A stretch of 64,000 nt of DNA from Comamonas sp009360615 (GTDB lineage Bacteria; Pseudomonadota; Gammaproteobacteria; Burkholderiales; Burkholderiaceae_C): NCBI RefSeq assembly GCF_035784015.1, contig NZ_JALKOW010000004.1; one strand, written 5' to 3'. The position numbers and the translations under genes were made by a program. Every line of letters begins with the position of its first letter. Within the stretch, counting starts at the first letter, position 1. Positions 35,869 to 45,458 of this stretch are shown piece by piece. The notes under the pieces are model-generated. The model saw nothing but the letters and a program-made list of their open reading frames with translations, did not search any database and was not told where the DNA came from.

Positions 35869-35885
35869 GGGCCGGTGCGAGCACC

Positions 35886-37295
35886 ATGAACCTGGTGAAC
35901 GACTATCTGGACCCGGTCGCCGGCGGCGACTGGTTCTCCGATGCGCAATGGCTGCAGGCACTGCTGCGTTTCGAGTCCGGCCTGGCCCGGGCGCAGGCCG
36001 ACTGCGGGCTGATCCCGGAGCCTGCCGCCCAGGCCATTGCCAGCGCCTGCGCGCAGGTGCCCCTGGATCGCGACCGTATCGTCGAACAGGCACGCATCAG
36101 CGGTGCGCTGGGCCTGGCGCTGGTCAAGCCCCTGCAGCAGTGGCTTCAGGCGCATGCCCCCCAAGGCCTGCCCTGGCTGCACTGGGGGGCGACCACCCAG
36201 GATGCGGTGGACACGGCCGGCGTCCTGCTCACCCGGCAGGCGATGCAGTCCCTGCTGGCCGAGCTGCAGTCCCTGATCGACGCCCTGCGGGAGCTGGCGC
36301 AGAGGCATGCAGCCACGCCCATGCTCGCGCGCAGCCTGTTGCAGCCCGCACAGATCACGAGCTTCGGCTTCAAATGCGCGCAATCGGCTGCGGCGCTGCA
36401 ACGCAGCATCGATCAGTTCGCGCAGTTGGCGCCCCGGGCCTTGTGCGTCCAGCTGGGCGGCGCCGTGGGTAATGGTGCGACACTGGGCAAGCACCGGCAG
36501 GCGGTGGAGCAGGCGCTCGCGCGGCATCTGGAGCTTGAAGCCTGTGGACACAGCTGGCACACGCAGCGCGACAGCTGGATGCGCCTGGCCATGGAAGTGG
36601 CCGTGTGCTGCGGCAGCCTGTCCAAGCTCGCGCGCGACTGGTCGCTGATGTCCCAGTACGAGGTCGCTGAGATCAGCGAGGCCGCGCGCGGCAGCACTTC
36701 CAGCGCCATGCCGCACAAGCGCAATCCCGTGCACTGCATGCAGGCCGTGGCCCAGACCCAGGCCGTGCCGCCGCTGGCCGCCCTGCTGCTGGGCTGCATG
36801 GCCCAGGCCCATGAGCGCGCGCTGGGTGAATGGCAGGCGGAAGTCGCCCACTGGCCCGAGCTGTGGCGCCACGCTCATGGCGCAGCCGCTGCACTGCGCC
36901 AGGCCGCGCAGACGCTGCAGGTCCACCCGCAGCGCATGCTGGCGCATGTGGCCGGTCTGCGGGGCCTGGTGTTTTCGGAAGCCTGCGTACATGCCCTGGC
37001 GCCCTTCACCGGCAAACATGAAGCCCTGGCAGCCGTGGAGCAGCTCGCCCCTCTGGCGCTGGAGCAGCAGCGCGAGCTGCAGGAGCTGCTCATGGAATGG
37101 GCTGCCAGCCGCACGGCACCCGAACTCCCCACCGAACGATTGCCGGCGCTGCGCCGGGCGCTGGCCCGGGCCTGCGATCCGCAAGAGGCCGTACAGGCTT
37201 CGCAACGCGAATGCCTGGCCCTTCTGGCCAGTCGCTCGCCAACCCTATCCGAAGAAAGCCCTGCCCATGCAGAACATGTCCGAGCCTGCCTCTGA
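35886..37295 (+). CDS. pcaB: 3-carboxy-cis,cis-muconate cycloisomerase
   Basis: A 469-aa member of the fumarase/aspartase superfamily with the signature TSSAMPHKRNP at 271-281. The sequence pattern (WLHWGATTQDAVDT at 98-111, QLGGAVGNGATLG) is that of PcaB, which lactonises 3-carboxymuconate in protocatechuate ortho-cleavage. The start at 35886 has a weak ribosome site. It overlaps pcaC by 29 bp in another frame. Adenylosuccinate lyase is the nearest alternative but the context favours PcaB. pcaGH and pcaD are not in the window. Confidence 0.85.
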   Translation: MNLVNDYLDPVAGGDWFSDAQWLQALLRFESGLARAQADCGLIPEPAAQAIASACAQVPLDRDRIVEQARISGALGLALVKPLQQWLQAHAPQGLPWLHWGATTQDAVDTAGVLLTRQAMQSLLAELQSLIDALRELAQRHAATPMLARSLLQPAQITSFGFKCAQSAAALQRSIDQFAQLAPRALCVQLGGAVGNGATLGKHRQAVEQALARHLELEACGHSWHTQRDSWMRLAMEVAVCCGSLSKLARDWSLMSQYEVAEISEAARGSTSSAMPHKRNPVHCMQAVAQTQAVPPLAALLLGCMAQAHERALGEWQAEVAHWPELWRHAHGAAAALRQAAQTLQVHPQRMLAHVAGLRGLVFSEACVHALAPFTGKHEALAAVEQLAPLALEQQRELQELLMEWAASRTAPELPTERLPALRRALARACDPQEAVQASQRECLALLASRSPTLSEESPAHAEHVRACL

Positions 37296-37722
37296 ATCCG
37301 CCGACAGCCTGCAGCGCGGCCTGACCCATCGCCGCCGCGTGCTGGGCGATGCCTGGGTGGACCGGGCCGTGGAGAGCGCGAATGTGCTCAATGTGGAATT
37401 TCAGCGCATGATCACCGCCTATGCCTGGGACGGCATCTGGAGCCGTCCGGGCCTGGATCGCCGCACGCGCCGCATCATGGTGCTGGCCATCACGGCCGCC
37501 ATGGGGCGATGGGAGGAGTTCGAGCTGCACATCCGCACGGGACTGCAGGCCGACCCTGCCGACAGCGACGCCGCGCCGCTGGACATGGACACCATCCGCG
37601 AGGTGCTGATGCAGACTGCCGTCTATGCCGGCGTGCCCGCAGGCAACACCGGCATGGCGGTCACGCTCAAGGTGCTCAGGGAGCTGGGCCGCACGCCGGA
37701 GGCGGCCCGCTTCACGCCCTGA
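37267..37722 (+). CDS. pcaC: 4-carboxymuconolactone decarboxylase
   Basis: A 151-aa carboxymuconolactone decarboxylase-family protein. It starts within the end of pcaB and has the family helix pattern GLTHRRRVLGDAWVDRAVE, DGIWSRPGLDRRTRRI and TAVYAGVPAGNTGM. The His of the CMD site is in ELHIRTGL. It converts 4-carboxymuconolactone to 3-oxoadipate enol-lactone, the step after PcaB. The overlap suggests translational coupling. Confidence 0.88.
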   Translation: MQNMSEPASESADSLQRGLTHRRRVLGDAWVDRAVESANVLNVEFQRMITAYAWDGIWSRPGLDRRTRRIMVLAITAAMGRWEEFELHIRTGLQADPADSDAAPLDMDTIREVLMQTAVYAGVPAGNTGMAVTLKVLRELGRTPEAARFTP

Positions 37723-37738
37723 GGCCCTGCCTGCCCTG

Positions 37739-38785
37739 TCAGATCCCGGGTGGCAGCTCGTCGACCTCGGTGCCCGGGTAGCGTGCAAATCGCCGGTCCT
37801 CGGTGCCATGCACGGGGTCGCTGTCCTTCCAGGGCCAGCCGCCAAACTGGGTGCGACGATAGTCCTGCATGGCCTGCATGATCTCCTCCTGCGTGTTCAT
37901 CACAAAGGGACCGTATTGCGCCACCTTCTCGCCAATCGGCTTGCCCTGCAGCAGCAGCAGCTCTGCGCTGACATCGCCGGTGTTGACCAGCTCCAGGTCC
38001 CGCTGGGCGTCGACATGCATGGCCAGAGGTCCGCTCACGGCTTCGCCCCCTACGGTCATGGCCTTGCCCACAAAGAAGTAAAGCATGCGATGGGTGTCCG
38101 GGCCTGCCGCCCTGGGCATGGTCCAGCGGGCACCGGGCTCCAGCTCCAGCGTCCAGATGGCCACATCGCTGTCGGCCTGGGAAGCCCAGGATTCGGGTGG
38201 TGGCGGCAAGGCCGCGCCCGCTCCCTCCAGGGTTCCGGCCACCACGGTGACGGTGGTCTTCCGGCCAGCCGCATCGCTGAAGCGCAGGCGCGGAATCTGT
38301 TCGTTCCAGAACATGGTGAAGTGGGGCTCCACCATCTTGTTCCTTGCAGGCAGGTTCAACCAGATCTGGAACAGTTCCAGCGGATTGGGCTGGTCGCTGC
38401 TCAGCAGCGGAAACATCTCAGAATGCTGGATGCCCTTGCCGGCAGTGAGCCACTGCACGTCGCCGCCGCCGAAGCGCGCTGCCGCGCCCAGCGAGTCCGC
38501 ATGGTCGATGCGGCCCTGACGCACCAGGGTCACGGTCTCGAAGCCGCGATGCGGGTGGCCCGGGAAGCCGGGAATCGGCTCGCCGTGGTACATCGAGAAA
38601 CCGTTCCGGGCGCTGAAATCGCTGCCCATCTCGCGGCCCTCGAACTCCACCGACTGCACGCCCATCTTGCCGTTGCTCGCCGGATAGCTGTCATCGTGGT
38701 GAGCGCAGAACAGAAACGGATCCAGGCAGGGCCAGCGCGGCCCCAGCGGGGCGCTTTCCAGAATGGGGGGGCGAGTCGTGGTCAT
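37739..38785 (-). CDS. Pirin-family protein (second of three)
   Basis: A 348-aa bicupin. Metal ligands sit in GHPHRGFETVTLV and GIQHSEMFP. It is longer than typical pirins because of a C-terminal extension (FGGWPWKDSDPVHG) and an internal insert around the PPPPESW stretch. CGAGGAG precedes the start. It follows a glutathione S-transferase gene on the same strand by 146 bp and converges with pcaC. Confidence 0.87.
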   Translation of the reverse strand: MTTTRPPILESAPLGPRWPCLDPFLFCAHHDDSYPASNGKMGVQSVEFEGREMGSDFSARNGFSMYHGEPIPGFPGHPHRGFETVTLVRQGRIDHADSLGAAARFGGGDVQWLTAGKGIQHSEMFPLLSSDQPNPLELFQIWLNLPARNKMVEPHFTMFWNEQIPRLRFSDAAGRKTTVTVVAGTLEGAGAALPPPPESWASQADSDVAIWTLELEPGARWTMPRAAGPDTHRMLYFFVGKAMTVGGEAVSGPLAMHVDAQRDLELVNTGDVSAELLLLQGKPIGEKVAQYGPFVMNTQEEIMQAMQDYRRTQFGGWPWKDSDPVHGTEDRRFARYPGTEVDELPPGI

Positions 38786-38931
38786 GGAATTCTCCTCGTG
38801 AGAGGCCGCTGCCAGCGGCAGTGCCTGAAGTCTTGAAGATAAGGCCAGGCCACGGGGTTGAAAGACATCACCGCTGGGACAGTACTTGCCGCTTTTGCAA
38901 CAACGGCAAGCCTGTCTGCCCGAACCGGCGC

Positions 38932-39654
38932 TCAGCCGCGCGGCGGAACGTTCAGGCCTTTTTGCGTCGCCGGTCGGGCCATGAAGGCCTTGAGCACACG
39001 CTGCAGCTCTGGAAACCCGCTCCAGCCCACCAGATCGGCAGCGTTGTAGCCGTTCTCGTCGACCATGTTGCGAACCCAGGGCCAGATGGCGATGTCGGCA
39101 ATGGTGATCTGCTCGCCCATGATCCACTCGCGGCCCTGCATGCGCTGCTCCAGCACGCCCAGCAGGCGTTTGGACTCGTTGACATAGCGGTCACGCGGGC
39201 GCTTGTCCTCGAAGTCCTTGCCTGCGAACTTGTGGAAAAAGCCGACCTGGCCGAACATGGGCCCCACGCCGCCCATCTGGAACATCAGCCACTGCAGCGT
39301 CTCGTAGCGCGCTGCAGGGTCTGCGGGCAGCAGCGGGCTGCCGCTCTTTTCGGCCAGATAGATCAGGATGGCCGCCGACTCGAACAAGGCCATTGGCTTT
39401 CCGCCCGGGCCTTGCGGGTCGATGATGGCGGGAATCTTGTTGTTGGGGAACGTGCCGACGAACTCTGGCGTGAGCTGGTCATTGGTCTGGAAGCTGACCA
39501 GATGCGCCTCGTAGGGCAGCTGCATTTCCTCCAGCGCAATCGAGACCTTCACACCGTTGGGGGTGGGCAGCGAGTACAGCTGGATGCGCTCGGGGTGCTG
39601 CGCGGGCCATTTGCGGGTCACGGAAAAATCGGCGAGGACTTGGGGTTGCATCAT
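38932..39654 (-). CDS. Glutathione S-transferase, Ure2p/YfcG (Nu)-type
   Basis: A 240-aa GST. The thioredoxin-fold domain has IQLYSLPTPNGVKVSIALEE (in part PTPNGVKVSIALEE), NNKIPAIIDP with the cis-Pro, and LFESAAILIYLAEK with the glutathione-binding Glu-Ser. The all-helical domain follows. This group has disulfide-bond reductase activity. AAGGAAA precedes the start at 39654. The pirin gene downstream may share its transcript. Confidence 0.9.
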   Translation of the reverse strand: MMQPQVLADFSVTRKWPAQHPERIQLYSLPTPNGVKVSIALEEMQLPYEAHLVSFQTNDQLTPEFVGTFPNNKIPAIIDPQGPGGKPMALFESAAILIYLAEKSGSPLLPADPAARYETLQWLMFQMGGVGPMFGQVGFFHKFAGKDFEDKRPRDRYVNESKRLLGVLEQRMQGREWIMGEQITIADIAIWPWVRNMVDENGYNAADLVGWSGFPELQRVLKAFMARPATQKGLNVPPRG

Positions 39655-39888
39655 GGGTTTCCTTCGGAGCGTGTTGGCAATCTCTGCGGCCCCGCAAGGG
39701 GCTGGCGACGTGGCCTGGCAAGCCACGACACAGAGCGCCCGAGCATCCTAACGGTTGTCATGCGGCCTTGCAGGCAGCGCTGCCGATGGCTGGGATGGCC
39801 AGATGCGGGTACGCAGATTCCCTCATCGAAGACGGCGCTTCAGCGGGTGATATTGGGTGTTTACAAGAAGTGAACACGGAGATATGAC

Positions 39889-40932
39889 ATGCATCAGCTT
39901 TCTGGCAGGCCCGATTCTTTTTTCACTGGCGCAAAGACGCCTGCGCGCGCTTTCCCGAGCCGGCGGCAAGTGCTGGGCCTAGGCGCTACCGCGCTGGCTG
40001 CAGGGCTGATACTGACCAGCGGTGCGGCCGCCGCCGCAGGCTTTGCGGAGCGCGCCGTGACCGTCGTCGTGCCGTATTCGCCTGCCGGAGGCGTGGACAT
40101 CGTGACCAGGCTGGTCACCACGCCCATGGCGGAGTTTCTGGGTCAGTCCATCGTGGTGGACAACAAGCCCGGAGGCGGCACGAATATCGGCATGTCGGCC
40201 GTGGTACGCTCCGCGCCCAACGGCTATACGCTGCTGGCGGCCTCGAATTCGCTGACCACCAACAAGGCGTTGTATCCCAAGCTCAGCTTCGACCCGGCGA
40301 CCGACCTGATTCCGGTAGGGCGCATCGGCGAGGCACCACTGGTGGTCGTGGTCCACGCCAAATCGCCGTACAAAAGCCTGGCCGAACTCATTGCTGCGGG
40401 CAAGGCCAAGCCCGGCACACTGTCCTATGGCACGGCCGGTGTGGGCAGCTCGGGCCATATGGCGAGTGCCTTGCTGGAAAGGGCCGGACCGTTCAAGGGC
40501 GTCCATATTCCCTACAAGGGAGGCTCCACCGCCGTGACGGATCTGCTGGGCGGGCGTCTGGACTTCATGGCCATCAATCCGCTGGAAGTCGCGGGCCATG
40601 TGAACAGCGGCAACCTGCGCGCACTGGCGGTGCTCAACAAGAATGGCTCGCGCCTGCTGCCCCAGGTGCCTACCGCGCGCTCCCTGGGCGTGGATGTGCA
40701 AGCCACCGTGTGGTGGGGCCTGGTGGCCCCCAAGGGAACGCCCGAGGCCGTGATCCAGACGCTGAACGCTGCACTCAACAAGGCGCTGACCACGCCTGCG
40801 GTCACCCAGACGCTGGCTGACATGGGAGCCACGCCCCTGGGAGGAACACCGGCTCAATTCGGCAGCTTCCTCCAGGCCGAAACCCGGGAACTCGGCGAAG
40901 TCATCCGGGCCGCCGATATTCGCGCAGACTGA
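39889..40932 (+). CDS. Bug/TctC-family binding protein (third)
   Basis: A 347-aa periplasmic binding protein. An extended N-terminus includes PSRRQVLGLGATALAAG, a likely twin-arginine signal, then VTVVVPYSPAGGVDIVTRL, VDNKPGGGTNIGMSAVV and HIPYKGGSTAVTDLLGG. No transport subunits are adjacent. It is convergent with a LysR gene. Ligand unknown, probably a carboxylate. Confidence 0.9.
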   Translation: MHQLSGRPDSFFTGAKTPARAFPSRRQVLGLGATALAAGLILTSGAAAAAGFAERAVTVVVPYSPAGGVDIVTRLVTTPMAEFLGQSIVVDNKPGGGTNIGMSAVVRSAPNGYTLLAASNSLTTNKALYPKLSFDPATDLIPVGRIGEAPLVVVVHAKSPYKSLAELIAAGKAKPGTLSYGTAGVGSSGHMASALLERAGPFKGVHIPYKGGSTAVTDLLGGRLDFMAINPLEVAGHVNSGNLRALAVLNKNGSRLLPQVPTARSLGVDVQATVWWGLVAPKGTPEAVIQTLNAALNKALTTPAVTQTLADMGATPLGGTPAQFGSFLQAETRELGEVIRAADIRAD

Positions 40933-40949
40933 TGCCGGCAAGGGCAGCC

Positions 40950-41834
40950 CTAGCCCAGCAACTGCCAGAACATCGGAACGCAGGGCGATGCCGCATGCTG
41001 CATGCTGACCAGTGCAATGCGCGAGTGGCGCGCGGCATCGGCCAGCGGCTGCAGCACCACGCCGGGCGGGCAGATGCGTTCATAGACACTGGGCACGATG
41101 GACAGCCCCAGGCCGGCGGCCACCAGCGCCAGCATGGTCGAGGTCTCGCGCGCCGGCTGGGCGATGCGCGGCACAAAGCCGGCCTCGCTGCACAGCGCCA
41201 GAATATGTTCGTGCAGTCCGCCGCCCAGCACGGCCGGATGCAGCACAAAAGGCTGATCGGCCAGGCCGCTCAGTGCCAGAGCGTCTCCTGCGGCAGCCTT
41301 GGCATGCGCAGCGGGCAGGGCCAGCTTCAACTCGTCGCGCCACAGTGTCTGCTCACGGATCGGCACGGGGATGCGAAACGTCGGCGACGGCCGCATGAAG
41401 CCGATATCGATCTGCCCGGCCGTCAATGCGGCGATCTGCTCGCCCGTGGTCATATGCTGCAGGTCCAGCTCCACCTGCGGGTGGCGGCCGCGAAATTCGC
41501 GCAGCATGGCAGAAAAATCGTCAAACAGCGGCACCGATGCCGTGAAGGCGATGCGCAGCCGCCCGGCAAGGCCATTGGCGGCCATGCGCACCAGCTCGCC
41601 GGCCTGCTGGTGCAGCTCCACGATCTGCCGTGCCTTGTCCTGCAGCAGCAGGCCTGCCGGCGTCAGTGCCACGGCGCGGCGCGAGCGCTCGAACAGCTGC
41701 GCCCCCATCTCCTGCTCCAGCAGGCGGATCTGCTGGCTCAGCGGGGGCTGGCTCATATGCAAACGCTGGGCCGCACGGCTGAAATTCAGCTCCTCGGCCA
41801 CAGCCAGAAAACAGGTCAGGCGGCGCAAATCCAT
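40950..41834 (-). CDS. LysR-family transcriptional regulator (BenM/CatR-like)
   Basis: A 294-aa LysR regulator with the HTH LNFSRAAQRLHMSQPPLSQQ (17-36) and an effector domain starting GRLRIAFTASVPL. The SQPPLSQQIRLLEQEMGAQLF pattern is the form found in BenM/CatM/CbbR-like regulators of aromatic and carbon metabolism. It is divergent from the ModA-like gene (165-bp gap) and convergent with the Bug gene; the divergent partner is its likely target. Confidence 0.9.
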   Translation of the reverse strand: MDLRRLTCFLAVAEELNFSRAAQRLHMSQPPLSQQIRLLEQEMGAQLFERSRRAVALTPAGLLLQDKARQIVELHQQAGELVRMAANGLAGRLRIAFTASVPLFDDFSAMLREFRGRHPQVELDLQHMTTGEQIAALTAGQIDIGFMRPSPTFRIPVPIREQTLWRDELKLALPAAHAKAAAGDALALSGLADQPFVLHPAVLGGGLHEHILALCSEAGFVPRIAQPARETSTMLALVAAGLGLSIVPSVYERICPPGVVLQPLADAARHSRIALVSMQHAASPCVPMFWQLLG

Positions 41835-41999
41835 AGGACGATTTTCGTATCAAGTCCAGACGCAAACGGTATTGGACGCAAAAACCTCGGCTTTTCACAA
41901 TCCGGTCAGCCGCAGAAGCCATGACAACCATCGCTGCCTGCGTTGATTCAAAGAAGGGCGCAAGGCCTCTCGAGCCAAGCCCACCATAGAGAGACATCA

Positions 42000-42809
42000 A
42001 TGAAGCCGTTCGCCCTTTCCACTACCCGCCGTGCCCTGCTGATCAGCGCCGGGCTGCTGGCCGCAGGTTGCGCCCAGCAGCCCGGCAGCACGTCCAGAGA
42101 GCCTGTGCGCCTCATGACCTCGGGAGGCTTCACCGAAGCGCACAAGCTGCTGGCACCCCAGTTCACCGCCCAGACCGGGGTGGTGGTGGAATCGGCCTAT
42201 GGCTCTTCCATGGGGGCCTCGCCCACCTCCATTCCCAATCGCCTGAGCAAAGGCGAGAAGGCCGACGTGGTGATTCTGGCGCGCGGTGCGCTCGACGACC
42301 TGGCGGCCAAGGGCCTGGTGCGCAACGGCACCCAGATCGACCTGGTGCGCTCTGCCGTGGGCGTGGCCGTGAAAAAGGGAGCCCCCATCCCCGACATCAG
42401 CAGCGAGGACAAGCTGCGCCAGGTGCTGCTCAACGCCAAAAGCATCGCCTACTCGGCCAGTGCCAGCGGCACCTACTATGAAACCCAGATGCTCAAGAAA
42501 CTGGGCATTCACGACCAGGTCATGCCCAAGAGCAGGAAAATCGTGACCGAGCGCGTGGGCACCATCGTGGCACGGGGCGAGGCCGAAATCGGTCTGCAGC
42601 AAGTCAGTGAACTGCTGCCCATCGAGGGCATCAGCTATGTCGGCACCCTGCCCGACTCCGTGCAGCACTACACCATCTTCTCGGCAGGCACGGCCAGCAC
42701 CTCCACCAACCCGCAGGGACTGGAGCAGCTGCTCAAGTACTACACCTCGCCAGCGGCCGCCAAGACGATTCGTGACACCGGCCTGGAGCCTATCGCCCGG
42801 TCCCGCTGA
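42000..42809 (+). CDS. ModA-like substrate-binding lipoprotein
   Basis: A 269-aa exported solute-binding protein. A TTRRALLISAG stretch precedes a lipobox-like LLAAGCAQ. The mature part follows the ModA/PBP type 2 pattern: RLMTSGGFTEAHKLLAPQF, EKADVVILARGALDDL, VAVKKGAPIPDI, ARGEAEIGLQQVSELLP. Molybdate binding is possible but the gene lacks modB/modC neighbours, and many such proteins bind other ligands. It is divergent from the LysR gene. Confidence 0.8.
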   Translation: MKPFALSTTRRALLISAGLLAAGCAQQPGSTSREPVRLMTSGGFTEAHKLLAPQFTAQTGVVVESAYGSSMGASPTSIPNRLSKGEKADVVILARGALDDLAAKGLVRNGTQIDLVRSAVGVAVKKGAPIPDISSEDKLRQVLLNAKSIAYSASASGTYYETQMLKKLGIHDQVMPKSRKIVTERVGTIVARGEAEIGLQQVSELLPIEGISYVGTLPDSVQHYTIFSAGTASTSTNPQGLEQLLKYYTSPAAAKTIRDTGLEPIARSR

Positions 42810-42831
42810 GCAAGGCACTCTCCCGCAAGAA

Positions 42832-42859
42832 AAGCCCGCAGGCGATTGCCTGCGGGCTT
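42832..42859. terminator. Shared terminator between ModA-like and DUF1439 genes
   Basis: AAGCCCGCAGGC pairs perfectly with GCCTGCGGGCTT over GATT. The better T run is on the minus strand. Confidence 0.88.
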
Positions 42860-42875
42860 GGCCTCACCCGGCGGC

Positions 42876-43451
42876 TCAGCGCTTGCTGCCGGCGTTGGCT
42901 TTCTGCACCAGGGCCACGGTGAGTCCCTGGGCGGTAACGGTGATGGCGCCAGGCTCCATGGCCAGCGCATCGACCAGGGCCAGATCCTGGTCCTGCAGCT
43001 GATAAAGCACCACCTGGCCCATGGCCTGCTCGGCCAAGGCCGTGGCATAGGTGCCCAGCATGTCGCTGAGCGCTGGGGACAGTCCATCCATGCTGAGCTG
43101 ATTGACCTGGATCTGATAGGCGCGCAAGGTCCGGTCGGTGGGCTCATAGCGCAGCGCGAAATCGACATTGAGCAGGCCGCTGTACTGCTCCTTGAGCACC
43201 TTGCCGCTGAGCTCGGCCGGAATCACGGCGTTGAGCATATTGCGCTCGGGGATCATGCTCAGCTGTGGCGCCTTCAGATCCAGATGCAACAGTCCCGCCA
43301 CGGGAAACTGCCTGGGGAAACGCCTGGCCAGCATCTCCTGCAGCTTCTGCTGGCTCACGCTCACGCTGCTGGGCACGGACTTGCCCGAGCACCCTGTGGC
43401 AGCCATCCCCAACCCCAACACTGTCACCGCCAACCATGCGCGCCGATTCAT
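42876..43451 (-). CDS. DUF1439-family lipoprotein
   Basis: A 191-aa lipoprotein: signal peptide with lipobox GMAATGC, then the DUF1439 pattern SVSQQKLQEMLARRFPRQFPVAGLLHLDL (in part LQEMLARRFPRQFP) and a beta-rich domain. It resembles E. coli YceB. Such domains have a lipid-binding, tubular-lipid-binding-like fold, so a role in envelope lipid handling is possible. I start at MNRRAW (43451). Single-gene unit. Confidence 0.82.
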   Translation of the reverse strand: MNRRAWLAVTVLGLGMAATGCSGKSVPSSVSVSQQKLQEMLARRFPRQFPVAGLLHLDLKAPQLSMIPERNMLNAVIPAELSGKVLKEQYSGLLNVDFALRYEPTDRTLRAYQIQVNQLSMDGLSPALSDMLGTYATALAEQAMGQVVLYQLQDQDLALVDALAMEPGAITVTAQGLTVALVQKANAGSKR

Positions 43452-43692
43452 CACGACCACCGAACTCCGTAAAACCTGATTCAAAACCCATGCAAACGCT
43501 TGATAAACCAACGCCGTCAGCTATGGTTTTTGAGCAACCCATTGTCTCCGAGCCTGTTATTCCACAGAGTCCCGATGGATGTTCTCGGTTCCCTATCTGA
43601 CGCAATCTGCAGGTAAAAGACTGTTATCTAACGTCCGACGCTGTCCGGGGTTGACCGTCAAAGCCGGCAGCAGCGCATGCACAATGATCTGC

Positions 43693-44352
43693 ATGACTGC
43701 ATCTCCCTCTTCCCTCAGCCACGAGGCGCTGGCCGCCGCCCAGGACACCCGGCTGCCAGACCAGATTCTGACCCAGTGGTTCGGCAGTGCCAGGCCCGGC
43801 AATGCCGATGCCCTCCAGCACAAGGCCCAGTGGTTCACCAAATCGGCGGCCTTCGACGAGGAACTGCGCCAGCGCTTTGGCGCTGCGGTGGAGGCCGCGC
43901 TGGGCGGCGCTCTGCAGCCTTGGGCAACCCGGGGTCCGTGGCAGCAGCTGGCGCTGGTGATCCTGCTGGACCAGTTCACGCGCAATATCCATCGCAACAC
44001 CCCCAGGAGCTTTGCAGGCGATGCGCAGGCGCTGCCACTGGCACTGCAGGCGATCGGCTCCGGCACTGACCGGCAGTTGCCCGAGGTGGCGCGCGTCTTT
44101 CTGTATCTGCCGCTGGAGCATGCCGAGAACCCGGCCATGCAGCTGCGCAGCGTGGCCGCCTTTGAGGCGTTGCTGCAGGATGCCACGGATGCCGGGCTGC
44201 GCGACTATCTGGCCGGATCGCTGGACTATGCCCGTCGCCATCAGGCGGTGATAGCGCGCTTTGGCCGATTCCCGCACCGCAACCACATTCTGGGCCGCAC
44301 CAGCACGGCCGAGGAGACCGAATATCTGGCCCAGCCCGGCTCAGGCTTCTAG
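43693..44352 (+). CDS. DUF924-family protein
   Basis: A 219-aa helical protein of the DUF924 family. Landmarks are ILTQWFGSARPGNAD, LVILLDQFTRNIHRNTP, FLYLPLEHAEN and RFGRFPHRNHILGR. The family has a TPR-like fold and no established function. The start is uncertain: Met at 43684 or 43693, neither with a clear ribosome site. Confidence 0.85.
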   Translation: MTASPSSLSHEALAAAQDTRLPDQILTQWFGSARPGNADALQHKAQWFTKSAAFDEELRQRFGAAVEAALGGALQPWATRGPWQQLALVILLDQFTRNIHRNTPRSFAGDAQALPLALQAIGSGTDRQLPEVARVFLYLPLEHAENPAMQLRSVAAFEALLQDATDAGLRDYLAGSLDYARRHQAVIARFGRFPHRNHILGRTSTAEETEYLAQPGSGF

Positions 44353-44357
44353 CGCGT

Positions 44358-45458
44358 TCACGAACCGCGCGTCGCCTCGCGCAGCGCGTGATCCTGGCGC
44401 GGCGAGGGCTGTCGCCCGGGCCTGTTGTCCGCCCTCTGGTCGCGGTGGCGCATGGCCCAGCGCTCGACCGTGTAGAACGAGAGCGCCGACAGCGCGGTCG
44501 AGATCAGCAGGCCCACGACCACGGTCACAGGCCACGAATACTCGGCACGCAGATAGCGCACCACCGGGTAATGCCAGAGGTAGATGCCATAGGACAGCTG
44601 GCCCAACCTGGTGAGCAAAGGAGCGGTCAGCATTTCATAGACCAGTCCTGCGGGCTTTTGCACGGCCAGCAGCACGACCAGGGCCGCGCACTCCACCACC
44701 GTGACGCCCCAGACCATGGCATGCTGGTTGTCCCACTCGAGCTCCATGATCAGCGGCACGGCCAGCACAAACCACATGGTGTAGGCGCGCAGCGATTGCA
44801 GCTGCTCTATCCAGCGGGGGCGCTCCATCATCAGTGCCGCCAGCAAGGCGCCGGCCAGCAGACCCGAGGCCCGCGTGTCGAAGCGGAAAAAGATTTCGTA
44901 GAACTGCTGGCCCTGCACCACCCAGAAGATGCGCCACAGCGTGCTCAGCAGCCACAGCGCCAGCAGCGGTGCCCAGACCCGGCCCGGCGTGGCCTTGCGA
45001 AGCAGCAGGACCAGCAGCGGCGGCCAGATCAGATAGAAATGCTCCTCCACCGACAGGGACCACATGTGCAGCAGCGTGTCCGGACTGTCGAAGAAGGCAA
45101 TGCCGTAATCGGCCAGGTAGAGGATGGAGACCAGGGCATCCGAATAGATGTCCGTGAGGTCGGGCCAGATGAACGGCGCAAACACACAGTAGGCACCAAG
45201 GAACAGCGCCAGCGCCGGCATGAGCCGGAAGAAGCGGCGGCGGTAAAAGCGCCAGTAATCGAGTTTGCCATGCTGCCGATACTCCATCAGAAGCAGCGAG
45301 GTGATCAAAAATCCGCTGAGCACGAAGAACAGATCGACGCCGAAGAAGGCGCCATCGAACATCGGGGCATGCGCGTGCGAGAGCAGCACCAGCACGATTG
45401 CAATGCCTCTCAATCCATCGAGCGCTGGGTTGTAGCGCAGCTTGAACGCCGACTCCAC
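44358..45458 (-). CDS. OafA/YrhL-type membrane acyltransferase
   Basis: A 366-aa acyltransferase 3 family protein with about ten membrane segments. The N-terminal signature RYNPALDGLRGIAIVLVL, the catalytic-His region LLSHAHAPMFDGAFFGVDLFFVLSG (in part) and WSLSVEEHFYLIWP are clear. It should O-acetylate a surface glycan or similar. The start is uncertain: GTG 45458 or TTG 45461 follow AAAGGAAAGG; an upstream ATG at 45524 has no ribosome site. There are no glycan synthesis genes next to it. Confidence 0.85.
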   Translation of the reverse strand: MESAFKLRYNPALDGLRGIAIVLVLLSHAHAPMFDGAFFGVDLFFVLSGFLITSLLLMEYRQHGKLDYWRFYRRRFFRLMPALALFLGAYCVFAPFIWPDLTDIYSDALVSILYLADYGIAFFDSPDTLLHMWSLSVEEHFYLIWPPLLVLLLRKATPGRVWAPLLALWLLSTLWRIFWVVQGQQFYEIFFRFDTRASGLLAGALLAALMMERPRWIEQLQSLRAYTMWFVLAVPLIMELEWDNQHAMVWGVTVVECAALVVLLAVQKPAGLVYEMLTAPLLTRLGQLSYGIYLWHYPVVRYLRAEYSWPVTVVVGLLISTALSALSFYTVERWAMRHRDQRADNRPGRQPSPRQDHALREATRGS

